Assembly (NCBI GenBank): GCA_963778165.1 | Contig: CAVZTE010000003.1 | Location: forward strand, 62,001-126,000 | From: Bog-756 sp963778165 | Lineage (GTDB): Bacteria; Actinomycetota; Acidimicrobiia; Acidimicrobiales; RAAP-2 | DNA: 64,000 nucleotides | Direction of reading: 5' to 3' | Shown: positions 51,303-60,930 of the stretch, piece by piece | Position numbering within the stretch: position 1 is the first letter of the stretch | Layout: the number at the start of each line of letters is the position of its first letter | Program-made: the position numbers and the translations under genes | Notes under the pieces: model-generated | Seen by the model: only the letters and a program-made list of their open reading frames with translations | What the model was told of the DNA's origin: nothing | Database searches by the model: none

Positions 51303-52137
51303 GCTTCCCGAAGTTGAGACGATTCGCCGCGACCTCCAGGGCGAGGTGGTGGGCCGGAAGATCAAGTCCGTCGAGGTGCGCAACGGTCGCACCGTCCGTC
51401 GCCATCCCAGCGCCAAGCACTTTCGCTCCCGCCTGGAGGGCCACACCATCAAGTCCATCGACCGGGCCGGCAAGTACCTCCTGCTCTCGCTGGACGACGG
51501 CGGGACCCTGGTGGTGCACCTGGGCATGAGCGGCCAGCTCCAGCGGGCCAAGAGCGCCAAGGAGGCCAAGGCCCCCCACACCCATGCCGTGATCACCTTC
51601 ACCCAGGGCGGCCAGCTCCGCTTCGTCGACCCCCGCACCTTCGGGGAGATGTTCGTCTCCGCCCCTCCCGAGGACGGGGCACCACCGCTTCCCGAGCTCG
51701 CCCACCTGGGCTTCGATCCCCTCGAGGACGTGATGAGCTGGGAGAAGTTCTGGGTGCTGCTCTCGTCGCACAAGAGCGGTCTCAAGGCTCTGCTCATGGA
51801 CCAGGAGTTCGTGGCCGGCATCGGCAACATGTACGCCGACGAGATCCTCTTCGCCGCCGGGCTCCGCTACGACCGCCTGTCCAACTCGCTCTCCTCCCAG
51901 GAGGTGCGCCGTCTGTACCGGGCCATGGTCGAGACCCTGGCCGAGGCGGTCAAGCGACGGGGCTCGTCCCTGGCCGACGAGCAGTACCGGGACCTCTTCG
52001 GCGAGGTCGGTGACTACCAGGACCAGCACCAGGCCTACGACCGGGAGGGCCAGGCCTGTCGCCGCTGCCGGGCCACCATCGTCAAGGTCAAGTCCGGCGG
52101 GCGCTCCACCTACTTCTGCGACCACTGCCAGGTGTGA
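51295..52137 (+). CDS. mutM: formamidopyrimidine-DNA glycosylase
   Basis: Base-excision repair enzyme removing 8-oxoguanine and formamidopyrimidines, with AP-lyase activity. The 280-residue protein begins MPELPEVETIRRDLQG, with the catalytic Pro2 and Glu3, then VVHLGMSGQLQ, FVDPRTFGEMFV, EFVAGIGNMYADEILFAAGL, and a C-terminal zinc finger of two CxxC pairs (CRRC and CDHC). ATG at 51295 is fixed by the need for Pro2. It overlaps the end of rnc. Confidence 0.96.
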   Translation: MPELPEVETIRRDLQGEVVGRKIKSVEVRNGRTVRRHPSAKHFRSRLEGHTIKSIDRAGKYLLLSLDDGGTLVVHLGMSGQLQRAKSAKEAKAPHTHAVITFTQGGQLRFVDPRTFGEMFVSAPPEDGAPPLPELAHLGFDPLEDVMSWEKFWVLLSSHKSGLKALLMDQEFVAGIGNMYADEILFAAGLRYDRLSNSLSSQEVRRLYRAMVETLAEAVKRRGSSLADEQYRDLFGEVGDYQDQHQAYDREGQACRRCRATIVKVKSGGRSTYFCDHCQV

Positions 52138-52203
52138 CCGGCCTCACCCTTCCGACCAGGGATTCCGGCGTAACCCATTCACGGCCGATAGGGTGAGCGC
52201 GCG

Positions 52204-55200
52204 GTGTTCCTGAAGTCACTAACCCTCAAGGGATTCAAGTCCTTCGCCGACCCGGCAGTGCTCGAATTCGAGCCCGGGATCACCGTGGTGGTCGGTCCCA
52301 ACGGCAGCGGAAAGTCCAACGTGGTGGATGCCGTGGCCTGGGTGCTCGGGGCCCAGGGCCCGCGGACGGTGCGCTCGGCCAAGATGGAGGACGTCATCTT
52401 CATGGGCACGGCCAGCCGGCCCGCCCTGGGCCGCGCCGAGGTGTCCCTGACCATCGACAACGGCTCCGGACAGTTGGCCACCGAGCTGGCCGAGATCACC
52501 ATCACCCGGACCCTGTTCCGCTCGGGCGACAGCGAGTACTCCATCAACGGGGCCCCCTGCCGGCTCCTCGACATTCAGGAGCTCCTCTCCGACACCGGGG
52601 TCGGTCGCCAGCAGCACGTGATCATCAGCCAGGGGCATCTGGACGCCATCTTGGAGGCCCGGCCCGAGGACCGTCGCTCGGTCATCGAGGAGGCGGCCGG
52701 GGTGCTCAAGTACCGCCGTCGCCGCGAGCGCTCCGAGCGCCGCCTGGCCTCCACCGAGGAGAACCTGGAGCGGCTGTTCGACCTGGTCCGCGAGGTCAAG
52801 CGCCAGATCCGGCCCCTGGAGCGGCAGGCCGCCGCGGCCCGGGCCTACACCGGCCTGGCCGACGCCCTGCGGGAGCTGCGGCTGTACGTGGCCGGCGCCG
52901 AGCTGAAGGCCCTCGACACCCGGCACGAGGAGGGGGAGCGCACCCGCTCCGAGCTGCGGGAGAGCGAGGAGAGGATCGGGGGCTCGCTGACCCTGCTCGA
53001 TGCCGACACCGAGCGGACCGCCGACGAGATGTCGGCCCAACGCGAGTCCGACCTGGCTTCGGCTCTGGGGCGGGCCGAGGGCATGGTGGAGCGGGCCCGG
53101 GGACTGACCGGGGTCCTGCGGGAGCGGCAGCGGTCGCTGGCCCAGGCCCTCGACGCCGCGGCCGACGCCGACGTGGTCTCCACCCTGGAGGCCGAGGGGG
53201 CCCGGCTGGGGGAGGAGCTGGCCGCCACCGAGGTCGAGGCCGAGGCCATGGTGCCCGAGCAGGTGGCCGTGGCCGAGGTGGAGGCCGAGGCGGCCGCCTC
53301 GCTGGAGGCCCACCTGGAGGCCTGGGGGGACGGAGCCGAGCTGCGCCGGGCCGACGAGGCGGTCACCGTGGCCACCGGGCAGTTGGGGGCCCTCGACCAC
53401 GCCCTGGAGCGGGACCGGCGCTCGCTGGACCAGCTCTCCAGTCGCCTGGCCGCCACCGAGCGCCGGGTGGCCGTGATCGAAGGCGAGGACCACGAGCTGG
53501 GGGAGCGACTGGCCGAACAGGAGCAGGCCCGTCACCGGCTCCAGGCCACGGTGGCCGAGACCGAGGCGGCCCACGGACGGGCCACCCAACGGCTGGAGGG
53601 GGCCGAGGAGGCCCTGCGCCAGGCCGAGCAGGAGCTCCACCGCTCGGTGGCCCGGGCCGACGCCCTGGAGCGCTCCCTCGACGAGGCCCGGGGTGCCGCC
53701 GGCGCCGAGCTGTTGTCCGGGGTCGACGGTGTGGTCGGCATCCTCTTGGACCTGGTGGAGCTGGACGAGGGCTGGGAGGACGCCTTCGAGGCCGCCGCCG
53801 GGGCCTCGGTGGCCGCCGTGGTGGTGTCGGGCAACGCCCCGGCCCGCTCGGCCCTGGCCCGGCTGCGGGAAGGCGGGGCCACCGGAGCGGTGCTGGCCCT
53901 GACCGACCAGGTGTCGGGCTCCGGGGCCGGGCCTGGCTCCGGGTTCGGCTCCGGGCAGGACCTCCCGGTGCCGCCGGGGACCGAGTCCATCCGCCCCCAT
54001 GTGCGCCCCCGTTCGGGTACCGGCCATCTTCCCGGGTTGGACGCCGCGCTTGACGCCCTGCTGGCCGGAGCCCTCTGCGCGGTGGGCGGGTGGTCGGAGG
54101 CCATCGATCTGGCGCTGACCCGCCCCGACCTGGTGGTGGTGACCAGGGACGGTGACCGTTTCTCCTCCACCGGCTGGCGGGTGCGGGCCGGTGGTGGCGT
54201 GGTCACGGCGGCCGTGGTCGACGAGGCCCGGGCCCGGGCCGAAGTGGCCGAGGTGGCGGCGGCCCAGGCCGTCGAGGAGCGGACCGCGGCCCGTGCTGCC
54301 GTCGAGTCCACCCGGGCGGCGGCGGCCGAAGCCGTACGGGCCGACGACCGCAACGAGGTCGACCACGCCACGGCCCGGACCGCCCGCCAGCGGGTGGCCG
54401 AGGACCGGCTGGCCCTGGTGTCCGAGCTGGAGGAGACCCGTCGGGCCTGCGCCGAGATCGAGGACCGCATCGCCCGGGACACCGCCCGGGCCGTCGAGCT
54501 GCGCCAGGAACTCCCGCGACTGGAAGAGGCCCGAGCCGCGGCGGCGGCCCAGGTGGCGGTGGCCCGGGAGGAACGCCGGCGCATCGACGAGCGGATCGCC
54601 GAAGCGGGTGCCCTGCGGGCGGAGTGGGAGGCCCGCTCGGCCGGCCTGATCGAGCGCCGCCGGGTCCTGACCGAGCGGCTGGTCGAGGTGGAGCGCCGGC
54701 TGACCGGCCACGCCGACGAGCGCCGTGAGGCTGCCGAGCGCCGGACCCGGCTGGAGGCCGACGCCACCGCGGTGGAACGCCTTTTGGTGGTGGTGGGATC
54801 AGCCCAGACCCAACTGGACTCGGCCCTGGCCGAGCTGCGCGAGCGCCACCGCCGCCAGCTGGAGGCGGTCCGGGCCGGCGGCGCCCGCCTGGAGGAGCTG
54901 CGTCGTCAACGCTCGGCCAGCGAGCACGAGCTGGCCGCGGTGCGGGTCCGGCTCCAGAAGGTCGAGCTGGACCTGGTCGAGGCCTCCATCCGACGGGAGT
55001 CGGTCATCGAACTCCTGCGCCACGACCTGGCCTGCGGTCCCGACGACGCCCTGGCCGCTCCGGCCCCGGAGCTGCCCGACGACACCGACCCGGTCACCCG
55101 GATCGAGCAGCTCGAAGCGGAGCTGGCCGCCCTGGGCCCGGTCAATCCTCTGGCCCTCGAAGAGCTCTCCGAATTGGGGGAGCGCCACCAGTTCCTCGAG

Positions 55201-56490
55201 AGCCAGGTCGAAGACGTCCGGGCCGCCCGCCGCGAGCTCCATCACGTCATCCGGACCCTGGACGAGGAGATCATGCACGTGTTCGACTCGGCCTTCGCCG
55301 ACGTCAACGAGCACTTCTCCACCCTGGTGACCTCGCTCTTCCCCGGAGGCACCGGTCGGCTCTCGCTCACCGAACCCGAGAACCTGTTGGACACCGGGGT
55401 CGAGATCGAGGTCCGCCCGGCCGGCCGGAACGTGCGGCGCCTGTCCCTGCTCTCGGGGGGCGAGCGCTCGCTGGTGGCCATGGCCTTCCTCTTCGCCGTG
55501 TTCCGCAGCCGGCCGTCGCCCTTCTACCTGATGGACGAGGTGGAGGCGGCCCTCGACGATGTCAACCTCCAGCGCTTCCTGGGCCTGGTCCATGAGTTCC
55601 GCGAGGGCGCCCAGCTGATCATCGTGAGCCACCAGAAGCGCACCATGGAGGCCGCGGACGCCCTGTACGGGGTGACCATGGCTCCTGGTGGCTCGTCCAA
55701 GGTGGTCAGCCAGAAGGTGCCCCGGCAGCGGGAGGACGGACTCGACTGGTCCGACCGGGACTCCGGGTCGGGGGCGTCGGCCGCGTCTGCCGCGTCGCCG
55801 TCTGCGGGGGGCTCGTCTGCGGCCACGGACGGTTCGTCAACGCCCGCGGACGGTTCGACGACGCCCATTGGTGGCTCGTCAGGCTCCGTGGTTGCCTCGT
55901 CGGCCCCGACGCCAGCGGCCATCCCCGAAGTTCCGGTCGATCCGGTTGAGGACCCTTGGAACGATGACCCCTGGGACGGGGACGCTTTGTCCGTATTCGG
56001 TGGGACCGAGAGCGGGGCTCCGGGCTCGTCGGACGGGGCTGACTCAGCGGGCGGGGCGGACGCCGCAGCCGGGTCGGACGGGTCGGACTCGGTGGCCACC
56101 GCCGATCGTGACTGGGCTGACTTCGCCGACCCTACTGAGGACGACGTGTTGGAGGACATCGCCGACTACCCGGGGGACGGGGCGGACGGGGAGGATCGAC
56201 GTGCCGACCCCACAGCTGACGACGACACAGCAGTCGACCGCATCGAAGTCGATGGCGTAGAAGTCGATGGCGTAGAAGTCGATGGCACAGAGGATGCCGA
56301 AGATGACTCGATCGATGCGGGCGGCGATCGAACCGAGGACGGCCCCGTCGACGGCGCAGAGGATGACGGGGAGGACCCCGTCGACGGTCGGATCGGGGGC
56401 GAGACCCGTGACCTCGGCGGCGGCCGACATCCCGGGATGTGGGTCGAGGACCGCGTCGAGGCCGAGCCGGTCGGGGGCGCCGACGCGTGA
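52204..56490 (+). CDS. smc: chromosome segregation protein SMC with long acidic C-terminal extension
   Basis: ATPase of the bacterial condensin that compacts and segregates the chromosome. Walker A is GPNGSGKSN (residues 31-39) after MFLKSLTLKGFKSFAD. QQHVIISQGHLDAILEARPE is present, then long coiled coils rich in Glu, Ala and Arg. The hinge lies about 505-660 (GVVGILLDLVELDEGW). The ABC signature LSGGERSLVAMAFLFAVF is near 1083 and Walker B FYLMDEVEAALDD near 1109. The core ends near 1170; a further 250 residues of Ser/Gly and then Asp/Glu-rich low complexity follow, making 1428 residues against about 1200 normally. GTG at 52204. The stop overlaps the ftsY start. Confidence 0.96.
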   Translation: MFLKSLTLKGFKSFADPAVLEFEPGITVVVGPNGSGKSNVVDAVAWVLGAQGPRTVRSAKMEDVIFMGTASRPALGRAEVSLTIDNGSGQLATELAEITITRTLFRSGDSEYSINGAPCRLLDIQELLSDTGVGRQQHVIISQGHLDAILEARPEDRRSVIEEAAGVLKYRRRRERSERRLASTEENLERLFDLVREVKRQIRPLERQAAAARAYTGLADALRELRLYVAGAELKALDTRHEEGERTRSELRESEERIGGSLTLLDADTERTADEMSAQRESDLASALGRAEGMVERARGLTGVLRERQRSLAQALDAAADADVVSTLEAEGARLGEELAATEVEAEAMVPEQVAVAEVEAEAAASLEAHLEAWGDGAELRRADEAVTVATGQLGALDHALERDRRSLDQLSSRLAATERRVAVIEGEDHELGERLAEQEQARHRLQATVAETEAAHGRATQRLEGAEEALRQAEQELHRSVARADALERSLDEARGAAGAELLSGVDGVVGILLDLVELDEGWEDAFEAAAGASVAAVVVSGNAPARSALARLREGGATGAVLALTDQVSGSGAGPGSGFGSGQDLPVPPGTESIRPHVRPRSGTGHLPGLDAALDALLAGALCAVGGWSEAIDLALTRPDLVVVTRDGDRFSSTGWRVRAGGGVVTAAVVDEARARAEVAEVAAAQAVEERTAARAAVESTRAAAAEAVRADDRNEVDHATARTARQRVAEDRLALVSELEETRRACAEIEDRIARDTARAVELRQELPRLEEARAAAAAQVAVAREERRRIDERIAEAGALRAEWEARSAGLIERRRVLTERLVEVERRLTGHADERREAAERRTRLEADATAVERLLVVVGSAQTQLDSALAELRERHRRQLEAVRAGGARLEELRRQRSASEHELAAVRVRLQKVELDLVEASIRRESVIELLRHDLACGPDDALAAPAPELPDDTDPVTRIEQLEAELAALGPVNPLALEELSELGERHQFLESQVEDVRAARRELHHVIRTLDEEIMHVFDSAFADVNEHFSTLVTSLFPGGTGRLSLTEPENLLDTGVEIEVRPAGRNVRRLSLLSGGERSLVAMAFLFAVFRSRPSPFYLMDEVEAALDDVNLQRFLGLVHEFREGAQLIIVSHQKRTMEAADALYGVTMAPGGSSKVVSQKVPRQREDGLDWSDRDSGSGASAASAASPSAGGSSAATDGSSTPADGSTTPIGGSSGSVVASSAPTPAAIPEVPVDPVEDPWNDDPWDGDALSVFGGTESGAPGSSDGADSAGGADAAAGSDGSDSVATADRDWADFADPTEDDVLEDIADYPGDGADGEDRRADPTADDDTAVDRIEVDGVEVDGVEVDGTEDAEDDSIDAGGDRTEDGPVDGAEDDGEDPVDGRIGGETRDLGGGRHPGMWVEDRVEAEPVGGADA
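56245..56289. repeat. 15-bp tandem repeat in the smc 3' extension
   Basis: Three copies of gaagtcgatggcgta (third ends caca) are arranged head to tail and encode repeated EVDGV in the acidic tail of SMC. Confidence 0.9.
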
Positions 56491-57803
56491 TCGATCCCGC
56501 GGGGCTCGATGCCGTCTCTGATGCGTTGGTCGGGGTGTTCGTGGCCATCCCGGTCGTGTTGGTGGCCGGTGGGGTGGCCGTCGGCCTCCGGGTGCGCGGC
56601 CGTGGCGCCAAGGGTCGGGTGCCGACCGGCGAGGTGGCCAGTGATGCCGCCACCGACATCGAGCTGGAGCGGAGTACCCGTGCCGCCCGGCGGGCCCAGC
56701 CCACAGAGATCAGGCCGGCCGCCGGGCCAGTCGCCCCGGAGACGGAGGCCCCTGAAGGGGCCGCACCTGCGGACGAAGTCGCCGCCCCCGAGCCGGTCGC
56801 TCCGGAGCCGGTCGCCGCGGAGCCGGTCGCCGAGCCGCCCACCTACCGGAGCCGGCTGGGCAAGGCCCGCGGCCTCCTCTCGGGCTATCTGGGCACGGTC
56901 CGCTCCAAGGGAAAGATCGACGCCGGCACCTGGGATGACCTCGAGGAGGCCCTGATCCGGGCCGACGTCGGGGTAGGGGCCACCGACGCCCTGCTCGACG
57001 GGCTGCGCACCAGGGTCAAGGGCGGCGAGATCGCCGGGCCGGATGCCCTGGTCGACGCCCTGAAGGCCGAGTTGGTGTCGATGTTGACGACCGGGGATGC
57101 GTCGTTGGCATTGCCCGGCGGGAGCGAGTCAGTGGCCGCCGGGCAGTCGGCGGACGGCGAAGGCAGTGGGTCCGGCCAGGGCGCTGAGGACAGCCGACCG
57201 GTGGACGTGTGGCTGTTCGTCGGGGTCAACGGGGTGGGCAAGACCACCACGGTGGGCAAGGTGGCCAACCGGTTGTCCCGGTCGGGCACCAAGGTGCTCC
57301 TGGCGGCGGGGGACACCTTCCGGGCCGCGGCCGGCGAGCAGCTCACCATGTGGGCCTCACGGGCCGACGCCGACATCGTCCGGGGGTCCGAGGGCGGCGA
57401 CCCCAGCTCGGTGGTGTTCGACGCGGTGCAGCGGGCGGCCTCCCGGGGGCATGCCGTGGTGCTGGCTGACACCGCCGGTCGCCTCCACAACAAGGTCAAC
57501 CTCATCGAGGAGCTGAAGAAGATCCGACGGGTGGCCGACCGGCCCCCGGGACGGGTGGTCGAGGTGCTCCTGGTGCTGGACGCCACCACCGGCCAGAACG
57601 GCCTGGCCCAGGCCAAGGTGTTCCTCGACGCCGTGGACGTGTCGGGCGTGGTGCTGACCAAGCTCGACGGCACGGCCAAGGGCGGGATCGTGGTGGCCAT
57701 CCAGCGCGAACTCGGGCTGCCGGTCAAGTTGGTGGGCCTGGGCGAAGGGGTCGAGGACCTCATCGACTTCGACGCCGCGGCCTTCGTCGACGCCCTGTTC
57801 TGA
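56487..57803 (+). CDS. ftsY: signal recognition particle receptor FtsY
   Basis: SRP receptor GTPase that docks ribosome-nascent chains at the membrane. A membrane helix is near the N-terminus (ALVGVFVAIPVVLVAGGVAV), followed by an acidic Pro/Ala-rich A domain. The N domain is YRSRLGKARGLLSGYLGTVR. The G domain starts near residue 247 with FVGVNGVGKTTTVGK and includes DTFRAAAGEQL, DTAGRLHNK and VVLTKLDGTAKGGI. It is 438 residues. The start GTG at 56487 overlaps the smc stop by four bases. A Ser/Gly/Glu-rich insert (GSGQGAED) lies just before the G domain. Confidence 0.97.
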   Translation: MIDPAGLDAVSDALVGVFVAIPVVLVAGGVAVGLRVRGRGAKGRVPTGEVASDAATDIELERSTRAARRAQPTEIRPAAGPVAPETEAPEGAAPADEVAAPEPVAPEPVAAEPVAEPPTYRSRLGKARGLLSGYLGTVRSKGKIDAGTWDDLEEALIRADVGVGATDALLDGLRTRVKGGEIAGPDALVDALKAELVSMLTTGDASLALPGGSESVAAGQSADGEGSGSGQGAEDSRPVDVWLFVGVNGVGKTTTVGKVANRLSRSGTKVLLAAGDTFRAAAGEQLTMWASRADADIVRGSEGGDPSSVVFDAVQRAASRGHAVVLADTAGRLHNKVNLIEELKKIRRVADRPPGRVVEVLLVLDATTGQNGLAQAKVFLDAVDVSGVVLTKLDGTAKGGIVVAIQRELGLPVKLVGLGEGVEDLIDFDAAAFVDALF

Positions 57804-57902
57804 TCGATCATTCGTCCACGGGAGGCATGGGCCGACGGAGCAGATGTCCTGGCGTTGGAACGAACCACGACCATGACCACCGTCCTATAGCCTGAAGCAC
57901 TC

Positions 57903-59504
57903 ATGTTCGAGAGCCTGACTGACCGATTCGAGGGGATCTTCACCAGGCTCCGCGGCCGCGGGCGCCTGAGCGAGGCCGACGTCGACGAGGTCCTCCGCGA
58001 GATCCGGACCGCCCTCCTCGAAGCCGACGTCGAGATCGGGGTGGTGCGGGGATTCACCGACGCCGTCCGGGCCCGGACCGTAGGGCTGGAGCTGGTCCAG
58101 AACCTCAGCCCAGGCCAGCAGGTCATCAAGATCGTCAACGAGGAGCTGGTGGGGATCCTCGGAGGCGAGACCCTCAGGATCACCTACGCCGGGCGGCCCC
58201 CGACGGTGATCCTGCTGGCCGGACTGCAGGGCGCCGGCAAGACCACTGCCGCGGCCAAGCTGGCCCGCTGGTTCAAGCAGCAGGGGAGGAACCCACTCCT
58301 GGTGGGGGCGGACCTCCAACGGCCCGCCGCCGTCGACCAGCTTCGGGTCCTCGGCCAGCAGGCCGGCATCACCGTCTTCAGCGAGGCCACCGATCCGGTG
58401 GCGGTGGCCACGGCCGGACTGGAAGAGGCCAGGCGGTTGGGCCGGGACGTCCTCATCGTCGACACCGCCGGGCGACTGGCCATCGACGAGTCACTGATGG
58501 ACGAGATCCGCCACATCGCCGGTGCGGTCGATCCTCACTACACGTTCCTGGTCATCGACGCCATGACCGGCCAAGACGCTGTGTCGACGGCGGCAGCCTT
58601 CCATGAGGCCCTGACCCTCGACGGGGTCATTCTCACCAAGTTGGACGGTGATGCCCGCGGTGGCGCCGCCCTCTCGGTCAAGGAGGTGGTGGGCAAGCCG
58701 ATCGCCTTCGCCTCCACCGGGGAGAAGCTCGACGACTTCGACCAGTTCCACCCGGACCGGATGGCCGACCGCATCCTGGGCATGGGCGACGTCCTCAGCC
58801 TCATCGAGCAGGCCGAGCGCTCCATGGACAAGGACGTGGCCACCAAGGGCGCCGCGGCCATGCTGGAGGGCCGGTTCACCCTGGAGGACTTCCTCGAGCA
58901 GCTCCAGCAGGTCAAGAAGATGGGCTCGGTCTCGGGGATGCTCTCCCTGCTGCCCGGGATGCCCAAGGACCTGCGGCAGGCGTCGTCAGCCATCGATGAC
59001 CGCCAGATCGGCCAGATCGAGGCCATCATCCGATCGATGACCCCGGCCGAGCGGACCGAGCCGACCATCATCGACGGAGCCCGCCGGCTCCGCATCGCCA
59101 ACGGCAGTGGCACCACCACTTCCGACGTCAATGCCCTCCTCAAGCAGTTCAAGGAGATGCAGAAGATGATGAAGGGGTTCGGAAAGGGCGGCATGGCCGG
59201 AGCCATGGGTGGCATCAGCGGCCTGCTGGGCCGGGGAGGCCCGAAGATCTCACCCAAGGCCATGGCGGAGATGGCCCAGATGGGCTCCGAAGCCGACCTG
59301 GCGGCACTCTCGTCCATGGGCGGCGACCCCGGGGCCCTGGGGGCCGGAGGGGCGCCCGGAGCGTGGCCCGGACTCGGCGGCGGGGCACCGGGCGGGGGCG
59401 GGGCCTCAGGCGGCGCGGGGGGTGCCTCCCGGGGCTCGAACAAGTCCAAGAAGGGCGGGAAGAAGGGGAAGGGCGGAGGGAGAGTCACCCCGAAGGCCCG
59501 CTGA
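57903..59504 (+). CDS. ffh: signal recognition particle protein Ffh
   Basis: GTPase subunit of the signal recognition particle that binds signal sequences and 4.5S RNA. N domain: MFESLTDRFEGIFTRLRGRG. G domain: AGLQGAGKTTAAAKLARWF near residue 105, VGADLQRPAAVDQL, IVDTAGRLAIDES and VILTKLDGDARGGAAL. The M domain (about 300-445) contains MLSLLPGMPKDLRQ and FKEMQKMMKGFGKGGMAG. A Gly/Ala/Lys-rich tail of about 90 residues gives 533 in total. ATG at 57903. No 4.5S RNA gene was identified in the window. Confidence 0.97.
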   Translation: MFESLTDRFEGIFTRLRGRGRLSEADVDEVLREIRTALLEADVEIGVVRGFTDAVRARTVGLELVQNLSPGQQVIKIVNEELVGILGGETLRITYAGRPPTVILLAGLQGAGKTTAAAKLARWFKQQGRNPLLVGADLQRPAAVDQLRVLGQQAGITVFSEATDPVAVATAGLEEARRLGRDVLIVDTAGRLAIDESLMDEIRHIAGAVDPHYTFLVIDAMTGQDAVSTAAAFHEALTLDGVILTKLDGDARGGAALSVKEVVGKPIAFASTGEKLDDFDQFHPDRMADRILGMGDVLSLIEQAERSMDKDVATKGAAAMLEGRFTLEDFLEQLQQVKKMGSVSGMLSLLPGMPKDLRQASSAIDDRQIGQIEAIIRSMTPAERTEPTIIDGARRLRIANGSGTTTSDVNALLKQFKEMQKMMKGFGKGGMAGAMGGISGLLGRGGPKISPKAMAEMAQMGSEADLAALSSMGGDPGALGAGGAPGAWPGLGGGAPGGGGASGGAGGASRGSNKSKKGGKKGKGGGRVTPKAR

Positions 59505-59692
59505 GTCGCGACGGGGCTGGTCGACGACTGCCGGTGGCGACGGGGCCCGGTTGTTGGTGAAATCGGCACGAATCGGGACGGTTTCAGGACGGAATCAGGG
59601 TGGACAGGCCCTCCGATCGGGCCCTGTCCACGGCGGCTCCCCGTTGGTGGGAGACTGTAGGGCGCTATCAAGAGAATGCAGAGGAGTTCATC

Positions 59693-59980
59693 GTGGCCGT
59701 AAAGCTCCGCCTCGTGCGGATCGGGAAGAAGAAGCAGCCGACCTACCGGCTGGTGGCAGCGGACAGCCGCTCGCCCCGCAATGGTCGGTTCATCGAGATC
59801 GTGGGTACCTACGCTCCTCGCGGCAAGTCGCTGGCTGAGCCGGACGCCGTCATGGAGATCGACAACGCCAAGGCCGTCAAGTGGCTGTCCCAGGGCGCCA
59901 CACCCACCGAGCGGGTCGAGAAGCTGTTGAAGAAGTCCGGGGCGCTCGACGAGTTCGCCACGGCCAAGGCGGCCAAGTGA
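59693..59980 (+). CDS. rpsP: 30S ribosomal protein S16
   Basis: A 95-residue small-subunit protein starting MAVKLRLVRIGKKKQPTYRL and containing DSRSPRNGRFIEIVGTYAPR, both diagnostic. GTG at 59693 has GAGGAG seven to twelve bases upstream. The 188-base gap after ffh probably holds a promoter for the rpsP-khpA-rimM-trmD-rplS block. The stop overlaps the GTG start of the KH protein. Confidence 0.97.
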   Translation: MAVKLRLVRIGKKKQPTYRLVAADSRSPRNGRFIEIVGTYAPRGKSLAEPDAVMEIDNAKAVKWLSQGATPTERVEKLLKKSGALDEFATAKAAK

Positions 59981-60312
59981 GCGACGAGCTGGCCCTCGAC
60001 TCGCCCGAGGACGTCAACACCATCGACGACGACGACCACGAGGACGACGATGCCGGTAACCGGGTCTCGGGCGGCACGCCTCTGGCCGTGGTGACCTACC
60101 TGGTCAGCTCCATCACCTCCGAGCCCGACGCCGTGGTCATCAACACCGAGGAGCGCGGCGACTCGGTCCGCTTCCGGATCCACGTGGCCCCCGACGACAT
60201 GGGACGGGTCATCGGCCGCCGGGGCCGGGTGGCCCAGGCCATCCGCACCGTGGTGGCGGCCGCCGGAGCCCGTGACGGCGTCCAGACCAGCGTCGACATC
60301 GTCGACGACTGA
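59977..60312 (+). CDS. khpA: KH-domain RNA-binding protein (KhpA/YlqC family)
   Basis: A 111-residue RNA-binding protein. After an acidic leader (DDDDHEDDDAGN) comes a single KH domain (LAVVTYLVSSITSEPDAVVI, with the GxxG loop in MGRVIGRRGRVAQAIRTVVA). In other bacteria KhpA pairs with KhpB and influences cell division and RNA processing. GTG at 59977 overlaps the rpsP stop, the arrangement seen in most Gram-positive bacteria. The acidic leader is longer than in the typical 75-80-residue protein. Confidence 0.92.
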   Translation: MSDELALDSPEDVNTIDDDDHEDDDAGNRVSGGTPLAVVTYLVSSITSEPDAVVINTEERGDSVRFRIHVAPDDMGRVIGRRGRVAQAIRTVVAAAGARDGVQTSVDIVDD

Positions 60313-60351
60313 GCAGCTGAGCGTCTGAGCATCACCGCATCACCTGACGGG

Positions 60352-60918
60352 TTGGCCGAGAGCGACACGGGCGAGGCCGACTCCGGGCCTCCGGTCCCCG
60401 GGCCCTCGGACTCGGGGCCTCCGGACACCGGTCCTTCGGACTCCGGGCCTCCACTGCTCCACGTGGGTGAGATCGTCAAGCCCCACGGCCTGCGTGGGGA
60501 CGTGATCGTCTCCCTGGCCACGAACAGAACCGAGAGGGTGGACCCGGGGTCGGTGCTGACCACCGACGATGGCCGGTCTCTGACCGTCCTCCGCTCCTCC
60601 ACCCACCAGCACCGGTTCATCGTCACCTTCGAAGGGCTGTCGGGCATCGACGCCGCCGACGCACTGCGGGGCACCCGGCTCTTCGCCCCTCCCCTCGACG
60701 ACCCCGACGCCCTCTGGGTCCACGATCTCATCGGGGCCCGGGTGGAGGACACCACGGGCCAGGAGCTGGGCACCGTGGTCAGCGTGGAGGCCAACCCCGC
60801 CAGCGACCTGCTGGTCCTCGACGGGGGCGCCCTGATCCCGCTCCGCTTCGTGGTGGGCAGCGAGCCGGGGGTCCGGGTCACCGTGGAGGTCCCTGACGGC
60901 CTCTTGGAGCTGTCCTGA
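60352..60918 (+). CDS. rimM: ribosome maturation factor RimM
   Basis: Assists 30S head assembly by binding S19. The core begins LLHVGEIVKPHGLRGDVIV, continues with HRFIVTFEGLSGIDAADALR and the PRC-barrel part LWVHDLIGARVEDTTGQELG, and ends VEVPDGLLELS. TTG at 60352 gives a 35-residue leader of Asp/Ser/Gly/Pro repeats encoded by 30-bp DNA repeats; a GTG at the start of the core (near 60463) would give a protein without it, so the start is uncertain. It lies between khpA and trmD as usual. Confidence 0.9.
   Translation: MAESDTGEADSGPPVPGPSDSGPPDTGPSDSGPPLLHVGEIVKPHGLRGDVIVSLATNRTERVDPGSVLTTDDGRSLTVLRSSTHQHRFIVTFEGLSGIDAADALRGTRLFAPPLDDPDALWVHDLIGARVEDTTGQELGTVVSVEANPASDLLVLDGGALIPLRFVVGSEPGVRVTVEVPDGLLELS
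60379..60453. repeat. 30-bp imperfect tandem repeat in the rimM leader
   Basis: Two and a half units beginning gactccgggcctccg encode repeated DSGPPxxGPS upstream of the RimM core domain. The units differ at about six positions. Confidence 0.8.
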
Positions 60919-60930
60919 CTCGGCGGATCG

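Noticed and set aside
52219..54711. Open frame of 830 codons opposite smc
   Set aside because: Antisense shadow of the smc coiled-coil region; Gly/Leu/Gln/His-rich with no recognisable domain.
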